Part shown: positions 1 through 6,708 of the stretch, piece after piece
Layout: the number at the start of each line of letters is the position of its first letter
Numbering within the stretch: the first letter of the stretch is position 1
Source of the DNA: Deltaproteobacteria bacterium UBA6930
Lineage (GTDB): Bacteria > Myxococcota_A > UBA9160 > UBA6930
Assembly: GCA_002450755.1 (NCBI GenBank)
Contig: DKAI01000044.1
Span: forward strand, 1 to 20,073
Length of the DNA stretch: 20,073 nt
Direction of reading: 5' to 3'
Notes under the pieces: model-generated
Told to the model about the DNA's origin: nothing
Seen by the model: only the letters and a program-made list of their open reading frames with translations
The model's database searches: none
Made by a program: the position numbers and the translations under genes

Positions 1-1
1 G

Positions 2-301
2 GAATTTCTTCGTGGCATTTGGGAAGAGTACTCAGAACATGTGGACAACATGACCCTTCCTCCCGAAAAACGTTTTCGACAAATCCACGAGGGTCACGCA
101 ACGTTCTGCACATCTGAAGAAAGAAAGTTTGTGACACCCGAAGTAATTGAAGGAACTTGTTTGGTTGGAAGTGAGAACGAAATCATAGAAAAGATCCAAA
201 AGTCAGAGTCGTTGGGAATCACCGAGATCGGTATCGTCGCGCCACTTGAAACTTATCGCGAAGTCCTAAACGATTTTTCCCATTTGATTTCGAGGTACTA
301 A
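2..301 (+). CDS. Luciferase-like monooxygenase family protein, C-terminal fragment (5' end outside window)
   Basis: This is the C-terminal 99 codons of a gene that begins before the window. The frame is open from base 2, so the internal ATG at 41 is probably not the start. The sequence ends with a substrate-channel-type segment (GTCLVGSENEIIEKI) followed by LGITEIGIVAP. That is the usual last strand and helix of bacterial luciferase-like flavin or F420 dependent monooxygenases, where a 'G-s-p-e-e-v...i..l...G..e' pattern closes the TIM barrel. The flavin-binding part is missing, so cofactor and substrate cannot be judged. A related full-length family member lies at 17338-18300. A 78-base gap separates this gene from the P450, so the two may be co-transcribed. 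The family call is fairly safe; any function would be a guess. Confidence 0.7.
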   Translation, partial: EFLRGIWEEYSEHVDNMTLPPEKRFRQIHEGHATFCTSEERKFVTPEVIEGTCLVGSENEIIEKIQKSESLGITEIGIVAPLETYREVLNDFSHLISRY

Positions 302-379
302 GACAGAAATTGCCATCTTTAATAAAAACCGAGAACCACTCCGAGAACTGTCAAGTGGCCACGAGTAGAGAGTAAACTT

Positions 380-1570
380 TTGGATCTTCTCTCACCGGCC
401 GTTGTAGAAAACCCTTATCCCGCTTTTAAGGAACTGCGGGAGTACGAGCCCGCCCACTGGAGCAACGAACACAACGCTTGGTTAATTACTCGGTTCGAAG
501 ATGTGATACGTGGATACAAAGACCCCAGGCTCTCATCGGCGCACATATCAAACCTTTTCCAGGGACCACAAGATGCACCGAGCCAGAAAATTCTCGATGG
601 ATGGATGGAGTTTCGTGACCCCCCTGACCATACTCGTTTGCGGAAATTAGTTCAGAAAGCTTTTACACCTAAAGTAGTAGAATCGTTGAAGCCTCGAATT
701 CAAGAAATCGCAAACGATCTTATAAAAAGCCTAAACCCTCAAACACCCGAAGACCTTGTCAAACAATTCGCTTACCCCCTTCCAGCCATAGTCATCGGAG
801 AGATGCTCGGAGTTCCCTCTACAGATCGCGAGCAGTTCCAGATTTGGTCTAATGAAATAAAGAATCTGATTTTCGGAATTGGAGATGAGCGTGAGAGGAG
901 AGTGACTGCACGAAAAGGATTATTCGAGCTTCGGAAATATTTCGAGGGAATACTTTTCGAACTCCATAATAATCCTCGCGACGGTCTCCTTAACTCACTC
1001 GTAGAGGCTAAGGAGGCGAATGAAAAGCTCACAGCTGACGAAATAATCGGAACTTGCGTACTTTTACTGTTTGCAGGACATGAAACCACAACTAATTTAA
1101 TCGCGAATGGAATCCTCGCCTTATCTAAACAGCCACAAGATGTAAGAAAAATGTTTTCAGATCAAGAAAATTCATCGCGAGTCGTCGAAGAAGTTCTCCG
1201 TTTTGAAGGACCGCTTAAACTCATGGTTCGTTCTGCTAAAACTAGCTTATCTTTGAAAGGCCAAAGAGTCCGTAAAAGTGATCGAGTATTTTTGATACAA
1301 GCCTCGGCAAACCGTGATGAGCGGCAATATGAGGACCCCGATAAATTCTGGCCATCTCGAAAAGATCGCCCTCACCTAGCCTTCGGACATGGTATCCACT
1401 TCTGCCTTGGTGCTCCCCTTGCGAGAATTGAGGGCCAGATTGCTCTTGGCGAACTCTTCACACGATTTCCTAGACTTAAGGTTGATACCCACAAGCCCTC
1501 CTGGGAAGCCAGTATTTTATCCCGGAGCTTAAAAGAGCTTCCAACAATCCTCGAGCCACAGGAAGAATAA
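380..1570 (+). CDS. Cytochrome P450 (soluble bacterial class)
   Basis: This is a haem monooxygenase of about 396 residues, the usual length for soluble bacterial P450s, with no membrane anchor. All hallmark motifs are present. The I-helix oxygen-activation motif is A232-G-H-E-T-T237, the K-helix ExxR is E271-x-x-R274, and the haem loop FGHGIHFCLGAPLAR has the axial thiolate Cys342. The N-terminal DLLSPAVVENPYPAFKELRE matches the normal start of the family, which supports the TTG start at 380; GAGAG lies about 8 bases upstream, and an in-frame stop at 323 limits any extension. Such enzymes hydroxylate or O/N-demethylate small organic molecules using ferredoxin electrons, and no redox partner is encoded in the window. 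The stop codon overlaps the next ATG by one base (TAATG), implying translational coupling to the exonuclease gene. Substrate is unknown. Confidence 0.95.
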   Translation: MDLLSPAVVENPYPAFKELREYEPAHWSNEHNAWLITRFEDVIRGYKDPRLSSAHISNLFQGPQDAPSQKILDGWMEFRDPPDHTRLRKLVQKAFTPKVVESLKPRIQEIANDLIKSLNPQTPEDLVKQFAYPLPAIVIGEMLGVPSTDREQFQIWSNEIKNLIFGIGDERERRVTARKGLFELRKYFEGILFELHNNPRDGLLNSLVEAKEANEKLTADEIIGTCVLLLFAGHETTTNLIANGILALSKQPQDVRKMFSDQENSSRVVEEVLRFEGPLKLMVRSAKTSLSLKGQRVRKSDRVFLIQASANRDERQYEDPDKFWPSRKDRPHLAFGHGIHFCLGAPLARIEGQIALGELFTRFPRLKVDTHKPSWEASILSRSLKELPTILEPQEE

Positions 1571-2343
1571 TGCGCATAGCCACATGGAACATTAATGGTC
1601 TTCGAGCTCGACTTGATTATCTAAAACTTTGGCTAGAAGAGAGACAGCCGGACCTACTCGGACTTCAGGAATTGAAACTCACTGAGGATAAGTTTCCTTT
1701 CGAAGATCTTTTGGAGGTAGGTTATCACGCTCAAGCTCACGGACAGAAAGCCTGGAACGGAGTAGCGGTACTTTCAAAGAAAAAGGTAGAAGTGGTTCAA
1801 AAAGGGCTTCCTGGACAAGACGATTTTGGATCAAGAATGATTCACGTAAAAAATGACAATCTTTCTTTCATAACTATTTACGCGCCGAATGGTAAAAACC
1901 TCTCTCATGCTGACTACGCAAAAAAACTGGAGTGGTACGACGAGCTCACGAACTACTTGAAGAATGCGCAATTCTCAGCGAGCCCATCAATACTTTGCGG
2001 TGATTTCAATATTTGCCCAACACCCTTAGACACGTGGGACGAAGAAAGGCTCGAAGGAGAGATCTTCCACACGACCGCTGAGCGCGATCGCATTTTAAAG
2101 TTGAACGCTTGCGGTTTGAACGACATCTTTCGAGAACTCAACCCAAGTTCAAAAGACTTCTCGTGGTGGGATTATCGAGGGGGAGCATTCTACAAAAATC
2201 ACGGACTTCGCATTGATTTTCTCTATGGCTCCTCGGACATTTTAAGCTCTGTACATGCCTCAACAATTGATCGTGATTACCGAAAAAAGAAAGAAGGTTT
2301 AACCGCATCTGACCATGCACCTGTTATTGCTGATATAGAATAA
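1570..2343 (+). CDS. xthA: Exodeoxyribonuclease III family AP endonuclease
   Basis: Predicted Mg2+-dependent exonuclease/AP endonuclease that incises DNA at abasic sites and removes 3' blocking groups in base-excision repair; cytoplasmic. At 257 residues it is a normal length for the endonuclease/exonuclease/phosphatase fold. Visible active-site residues are Asn7 (ATWNINGLR), Glu34 (GLQELK), Tyr104 (TIYAPNG), Asp145 and Asn147 (CGDFNI) and Asp248-His249 (SDHAP), so it appears catalytically complete. The ATG shares one base with the P450 stop, with AGGAAG just upstream acting as ribosome binding site inside the P450 gene. Only 15 bases separate it from the next gene. A DNA-repair enzyme in the middle of a catabolic operon is unexpected. 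The symbol reflects family membership; the sequence could equally be a second, non-housekeeping paralogue. Confidence 0.92.
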   Translation: MRIATWNINGLRARLDYLKLWLEERQPDLLGLQELKLTEDKFPFEDLLEVGYHAQAHGQKAWNGVAVLSKKKVEVVQKGLPGQDDFGSRMIHVKNDNLSFITIYAPNGKNLSHADYAKKLEWYDELTNYLKNAQFSASPSILCGDFNICPTPLDTWDEERLEGEIFHTTAERDRILKLNACGLNDIFRELNPSSKDFSWWDYRGGAFYKNHGLRIDFLYGSSDILSSVHASTIDRDYRKKKEGLTASDHAPVIADIE

Positions 2344-2358
2344 ACTTAGGAGAAAATA

Positions 2359-3279
2359 ATGAGCAACCGTATTTTTACTCAGGAAGAACTCGACTCTTTT
2401 TGCCGTTCTGGAAAGACCAGGGTCGCAGAGGCACTCGCGACCAAAGATCCTAAAATAGCGTTGAAAGAGTTTGAGTACGTTTTGGATCTTTTTAAACAAT
2501 TTCCCGCCCTCTACCATGGTTGGATTCCATCACTCTTCAGTTTTTTAGACAAACGATATGGGCATGAAGCTACCAAGGAGCTCACGAACTTCGAGCATGT
2601 CCTGTCGAAATCTGCTGCCTCAGGGATGGACTTAAAAGCCATCAGGGCAACACAAGAAGATCCTACAAAGGTCTTCTCTGAAAAATTAGATAAAGGCGAC
2701 TTTGAAGATGCTGGCCTTTTCTTTGATCAAATTGACAAAGGCTCCCGCGATCTTCACGACTACTATAGGGACTATGTAAGCTACATCCTCTCTGGCATTT
2801 ACCGCAAATATGGAGTTGAGATTCTTTCGGAAAGTCTCCGGGCAAGCAGCGAAAAGGATTGGATGCCGTGGATGATGGAAGACATCGAATCTGAACCTAG
2901 CGAACGGTTGATTATGTGGTCGGAACTGCTTTCAGTCGCAAATTTCGGAACGATCAGTATTGTTGAAAAAGATGACCGATTCGTGATGACCCAGAATCCC
3001 TGTGGAAGTTGTGGCAGAGCACACCGAGAGGGACGCTACGATTCCGATTGGGGCTTAGCGACAGTGAAGGAAAAACACCCTATCACTTACGATGAAGGCG
3101 GTACTCCCGTTTATCGCTCCCATATCCCAATGATGCACTTTATAATGCCGGTGGAAAGGATTGGTGCACCCTGGCCACTGATTCAATGCCCCAGGACAAA
3201 AGCCGGTTCTTGCAAAATCACCTTATTCAAAGATTCTCGGAAACTTGTTCCGCAAACTGAGGCACATTTTAGAGATTAG
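2359..3279 (+). CDS. Unrecognised protein with duplicated helical repeat and Cys/His C-terminal domain (long paralogue)
   Basis: I do not recognise this 306-residue protein. It has no signal peptide or membrane segment. The N-terminal half looks helical and duplicated: residues 49-70 (ending ...KRYGHE) align without gaps to 133-154 (ending ...RKYGVE), an offset of 84. The C-terminal domain carries C215-G-S-C218-G-R, H255, H260, C277 and C285, a set that could bind zinc, an iron centre or another thiophilic metal. A shorter paralogue at 18339-19043 keeps C215, H255 and C285 at the same 40- and 30-residue spacing and aligns over roughly residues 91-300 here. The start is well supported by AGGAG nine bases upstream. 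The gene sits 15 bases after the exonuclease gene and 18 before the MetE-like gene, so it is probably in the same operon. Function is unknown; a metal-binding enzyme or partner of its neighbours is only an inference. Confidence 0.85.
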   Translation: MSNRIFTQEELDSFCRSGKTRVAEALATKDPKIALKEFEYVLDLFKQFPALYHGWIPSLFSFLDKRYGHEATKELTNFEHVLSKSAASGMDLKAIRATQEDPTKVFSEKLDKGDFEDAGLFFDQIDKGSRDLHDYYRDYVSYILSGIYRKYGVEILSESLRASSEKDWMPWMMEDIESEPSERLIMWSELLSVANFGTISIVEKDDRFVMTQNPCGSCGRAHREGRYDSDWGLATVKEKHPITYDEGGTPVYRSHIPMMHFIMPVERIGAPWPLIQCPRTKAGSCKITLFKDSRKLVPQTEAHFRD

Positions 3280-3297
3280 TAAGAGAAAGGAGTCGAA

Positions 3298-4461
3298 ATG
3301 AAGCAAAGCAAAGATCGTTTTTTAATTACCCATGTCGGAAGTCTTCCTCGCTCACGGGAGCTCTCGGACCTTTTAATAAGAAGAGAGTCAAAGGAAAAAT
3401 ACGACGAAGGGGAATATCGAGAACTATCTCGGGCAGGTGTGCAGACCGTTATAAAAGCGCAAGTTGACTCCGGGATAGACGTCATAAATGACGGCGAGCA
3501 ACCTCGGGTGGGTTTTCAGACCTATGTACCGGAAAGAATGACCGGATATGGAGGAGTTACTGAACGTATGCCCTTCCAGTGCTTTTCGGATTATCCAGAT
3601 TTTTTAGAAATTTGGCAGAATCGGCAAATCAAAACTTCGAAAGTATACGATGCACCCGCTGCTACTGAGAAGATTGAATATGTGGGATTCGATGACGCTC
3701 GTTTTGAATGCGACACCTTCGACACATGTTCCGCAGAGGTCGAAGGACAATATTCTGAACGTTTCATGACTGCGGCCTCACCCGGTATCGTAGCCACAAC
3801 ATGCCAAAATGGAGGGGCATACGACACCTATGAAGGTTACGTAAGGGCCCTCGCTCGAGAACTAAAGAAAGAATACGATCTGATTCACGAGCGCGGCTAC
3901 CTCCTTCAGCTTGACTGTCCTGATCTCGCAATGGAGAGAGGAGGACTTTTTCAAAAGGGCAGTGATGCAGAGTTCCTAGATGTGGTGTCGCTGCACGTAG
4001 ATGCCATCAATTCAGCAGTTAGCGACATACCTGCTGATAGAATTCGCCTACACGTCTGCTGGGGTAACTATGACGGTCCTCACGAATGGGATCCGCCTCT
4101 TGCAGATTTACTACCAATTCTGTATCAGGCAAAGATCGGTGGACTCTCGATTGAACTCGCGAATCCAAGGCATCAGCACGAATACGAAGCCTTTAAGACC
4201 CATCCGTTGCCAGATGATATGATCCTACTTCCAGGAGTTCTCGATTCAACTACCAACTACGTCGAACATCCTCAAATTTGCTGCAAACGTATCATTGAAG
4301 CAGTAGATGCCGTAGGAGACCCAACGAGAGTTCTACCAAGTACCGATTGCGGATTTGGAACATTCGCTGGCTGGGAAATGGTCGGAGCCAACATCACATG
4401 GGCAAAATTCCGGGCCCTACGAAAAGGTGCAGACCTTGCTGCCAAGCAAGTATTTTCTTAA
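3298..4461 (+). CDS. Cobalamin-independent methionine synthase-like (core MetE/COG0620) zinc methyltransferase
   Basis: This is a single TIM-barrel, 387-residue relative of the catalytic half of MetE, lacking the long N-terminal half of true MetE (about 750 residues). The family activates a thiol on zinc and moves a methyl or alkyl group; members include core-type methionine synthases and alkyl-CoM transferases. The zinc ligands all appear present: His252-x-Cys254 (LHVCWGNY), Glu286 (SIELANPRH) and Cys351 (STDCGFG). The N-terminal THVGSLPR and the DVINDGEQPR segment are typical of COG0620 proteins. A strong AAAGGAG precedes the ATG. Its place between an unknown Cys/His protein and a ring-cleaving cupin suggests a role in the pathway, for example accepting a methyl group from a methoxylated or methylthio compound, rather than housekeeping methionine synthesis. 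Substrate and methyl donor cannot be deduced. Confidence 0.88.
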   Translation: MKQSKDRFLITHVGSLPRSRELSDLLIRRESKEKYDEGEYRELSRAGVQTVIKAQVDSGIDVINDGEQPRVGFQTYVPERMTGYGGVTERMPFQCFSDYPDFLEIWQNRQIKTSKVYDAPAATEKIEYVGFDDARFECDTFDTCSAEVEGQYSERFMTAASPGIVATTCQNGGAYDTYEGYVRALARELKKEYDLIHERGYLLQLDCPDLAMERGGLFQKGSDAEFLDVVSLHVDAINSAVSDIPADRIRLHVCWGNYDGPHEWDPPLADLLPILYQAKIGGLSIELANPRHQHEYEAFKTHPLPDDMILLPGVLDSTTNYVEHPQICCKRIIEAVDAVGDPTRVLPSTDCGFGTFAGWEMVGANITWAKFRALRKGADLAAKQVFS

Positions 4462-4498
4462 ATGGAAAACATTAGTATGCTAATTACAGGAGCAAACC

Positions 4499-5602
4499 AT
4501 GACTAAAAACGACGTCCGTTTCATCGATACTTGTGGGGCCCGCTCGAAGGATCTCAATCTTTGGCCAGCGGTGATCATCACCAAGGAAGAGATTGAAAGT
4601 GAGGCTGAACGCCTCGCATCCCTAGATCGACCAGATAATGGCCGAAGACAATCAATAATCGCACACCCACGAGCAGAAGCCCCAGGGCTAGGCCTTGCTC
4701 CAGGAATTCGCGTGACGCTAGAAGTCCTTCTCCCTGGGGAACGCACAGAACGCATCCGTCACAATTCAACACAGGTGAACTTTTGTATCAATGGAAGTGG
4801 ACATACAATCGTTGAAGGGAAGCGGTTTGACTTCGAGCAATACGACGTGATTAATTTTCCAAGTTGGCACACGTATCATCATGTTAATGACACCGATCAA
4901 CCACAGGTTCGCTTAACCTATTCGAATGCTGCCCTTCTTGAAACCCTCAACGTTCACTTGATTGAAGAAGACCCCCCTCCAGTTGAAGCAGTCGAAGAAA
5001 TCGAGCAAGAGCCAGAGGATTCTAAAACACGGAGCCCATATGGAACTTTTCAAGTTGGTGACGACGGTGCCTGGCTGATGCCTTACGAAACCATCGTGAA
5101 CCCTCCTACAATCGAATCGAAACCTCTTCATTGGTCATGGCAAGAGCATTTAAAAATCCACCTCGACAAACTGGCTGCTCTCGGGAAAGATTACGTCGGA
5201 CGCCGTGTATATCTTTGTTACAACCCACGAACCGCTGGAACCAATGGTACAACACCCAATTTTTTCGCGACGATTTGTATTCGTCCAGCTGGGATTGTTG
5301 ACCGGCCCCATCGTCATATATCTGCTGCTATAAATTATTATTTTGCGGGTAAAGGCCGGAGTACAGTAGAAGGAAAAATCTATGAATGGAAGGCCGGAGA
5401 CCTAATGCTTTCCGCGCCAGGTTGGGGCGTACATAATCACGCCTCTTATGACGAACCGGTCTACGAGCTAACGATTCAGGACCAGCCACTTCACATCGCA
5501 ATGGAATCATTGCTGTGGCAGGAAAATCTTAAAAAACCCCTGGCAGTACTAGGCGTAGAAGAAGGTTTTGATACGAACCGAAATTCTGCAACAGGGCGTT
5601 AA
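4499..5602 (+). CDS. Bicupin ring-cleaving dioxygenase, gentisate 1,2-dioxygenase-like
   Basis: A 367-residue protein with two cupin domains, the architecture of gentisate, salicylate and 1-hydroxy-2-naphthoate dioxygenases. These open a hydroxylated aromatic ring with Fe(II) and O2 in the cytoplasm. The first cupin (about residues 70-145) has a degraded metal motif: it keeps His88 (RIRHNSTQ) but lacks the first His of the usual HxH, with a His-rich W123-H-T-Y-H-H128 further on. The second (about 255-335) keeps an intact H271-R-H273 and H312-N-H314. In characterised gentisate dioxygenases the N-terminal site is the catalytic one, so this protein may use the other domain. A Glu/Pro-rich linker (about 155-180) joins the domains. 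The ATG has AGGAG seven bases upstream. It follows the MetE-like gene by 37 bases and precedes the DapA-like gene by 9. Exact substrate unknown. Confidence 0.85.
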   Translation: MTKNDVRFIDTCGARSKDLNLWPAVIITKEEIESEAERLASLDRPDNGRRQSIIAHPRAEAPGLGLAPGIRVTLEVLLPGERTERIRHNSTQVNFCINGSGHTIVEGKRFDFEQYDVINFPSWHTYHHVNDTDQPQVRLTYSNAALLETLNVHLIEEDPPPVEAVEEIEQEPEDSKTRSPYGTFQVGDDGAWLMPYETIVNPPTIESKPLHWSWQEHLKIHLDKLAALGKDYVGRRVYLCYNPRTAGTNGTTPNFFATICIRPAGIVDRPHRHISAAINYYFAGKGRSTVEGKIYEWKAGDLMLSAPGWGVHNHASYDEPVYELTIQDQPLHIAMESLLWQENLKKPLAVLGVEEGFDTNRNSATGR

Positions 5603-5611
5603 GAGCTCAGA

Positions 5612-6511
5612 GTGATCGATCTTCCAGAGAATTTTTTAAAAGGCTCGTACCCTCCAATAATAACGCCCTTCAAGAATGGCGCTGTCGACTTTGATACCTA
5701 TAGTGAACTCGTTGAACGCCTGATTAAGGAAGGTTCCCACGGAATACTTGTAAATGGGACTTCGGCAGAGCCATCAACTCTAACTATAGAGGAACGAAAC
5801 CAGATCGTTTCAATCGCGGTGGACACCGCAGCCAAAAGAGTTCCCGTCGTTGCTGCAACAGGTTCACAATCTATCCAAGACACTAGAGAATTAACGGATT
5901 ACGCAGAACGCTCCGGTGCGGATGCGCTCCTTGTAGTTACTCCCTACTACGTCAGACCACCACAACGAGGTCTCGTGAAATATTACCAGGACATTTCAGA
6001 ACGAACCGACCTTCCCTTAATGATCTATCACATTCCGGGAAGGACAGCTGTTTCACTTACAATCGATACACTCCGCGAAATCTCTGACACCTGCGAAAAT
6101 TTAGTTGGAATGAAACATGCCGTGAACGACATAAATTTTGTGACTGATGCTCTTTTGTCTGTTGGGAACAAGTTCCGTATTTTTGTCGGCCTTGAAGACC
6201 TTTCCTTCCCTATGCTTGCCGTAGGCGCATGCGGAATGATGAATGCTGTTGGAAATCTATCTCCAAAAAAGGTCGCTGACCTTTACCATGCAGTCAAAAA
6301 AGGAAATCTGACCGAGGCTCGCCAGTTACATTTCGAACTTTGGGAATTAAATAAAGCAGTCTTCTTCGACACGAATCCAATCTCTATAAAGTACATGCTT
6401 CGTAAATTAAAAGTTATCCCCAGGAATGAACACCGCTTACCTATGGTTGCGGCTACTCCCGACCTTGAACAGCGACTCGATGCAGTTCTAAATTCGTCTG
6501 GTTTGATATAA
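5612..6511 (+). CDS. Dihydrodipicolinate synthase/N-acetylneuraminate lyase (DapA) family aldolase
   Basis: A class I Schiff-base TIM-barrel enzyme of 299 residues, the standard length. The Schiff-base lysine is Lys168 (LVGMKHAVND). Tyr139 and Arg144 in IYHIPGRT correspond to the family's catalytic tyrosine motif, and GTSAEPSTLT matches the pyruvate-carboxylate-binding loop (usually GTTGE). Housekeeping DapA makes lysine precursors, but family members also act as aldolases, hydratases or dehydratases in catabolism, including hydratase-aldolases that release pyruvate from ring-cleavage products. Its position 9 bases after a ring-cleaving cupin, and the non-standard TSAE loop, favour a catabolic role. 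The start is taken as GTG at 5612, with only a weak GAG upstream; coupling to the preceding gene may drive translation. It is the last gene of the tight plus-strand run. The family call is secure; the specific reaction is inferred. Confidence 0.9.
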   Translation: MIDLPENFLKGSYPPIITPFKNGAVDFDTYSELVERLIKEGSHGILVNGTSAEPSTLTIEERNQIVSIAVDTAAKRVPVVAATGSQSIQDTRELTDYAERSGADALLVVTPYYVRPPQRGLVKYYQDISERTDLPLMIYHIPGRTAVSLTIDTLREISDTCENLVGMKHAVNDINFVTDALLSVGNKFRIFVGLEDLSFPMLAVGACGMMNAVGNLSPKKVADLYHAVKKGNLTEARQLHFELWELNKAVFFDTNPISIKYMLRKLKVIPRNEHRLPMVAATPDLEQRLDAVLNSSGLI

Positions 6512-6602
6512 CTTTCTGATCCAAATTACAAGAGTTCTAATTTTTAATAAATCGTAAATATCTAATGAAGTATAGAGCCTATCGTGACCAGTCTATTACG
6601 AC

Positions 6603-6630
6603 TTGCTAACTACTTAATCAATAATAATTA
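6603..6630 (+). promoter_or_regulatory. Candidate sigma-70-like promoter in AT-rich gap before FAD monooxygenase
   Basis: The 197-base gap 6512-6708 is clearly richer in A/T than its surroundings and holds no open frame of note. TTGCTA at 6603-6608 and TAATTA at 6625-6630 are separated by 16 bases, a weak match to a sigma-70 promoter, and would leave a leader of about 70 bases. The gap suggests that the FAD monooxygenase gene has its own promoter. I see no convincing terminator hairpin for the upstream operon in this gap. Confidence 0.3.
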
Positions 6631-6708
6631 AAGTAAATTTTTGATTGTTTTCTATCGATTAAGAAAAGTTCCGTGTTAGTTTGATCTGTTCGCAGAAAGG
6701 AAGATTAA

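Noticed and set aside
355..362. GTGGCCAC palindrome upstream of the P450 gene
   Set aside because: Eight bases only, no second copy and no promoter element nearby; likely chance.
5612..6511. Housekeeping lysine-biosynthesis DapA
   Set aside because: The GTSAE loop differs from the usual GTTGE and the gene is 9 bases behind a ring-cleaving dioxygenase, so a catabolic lyase is more likely; not certain.
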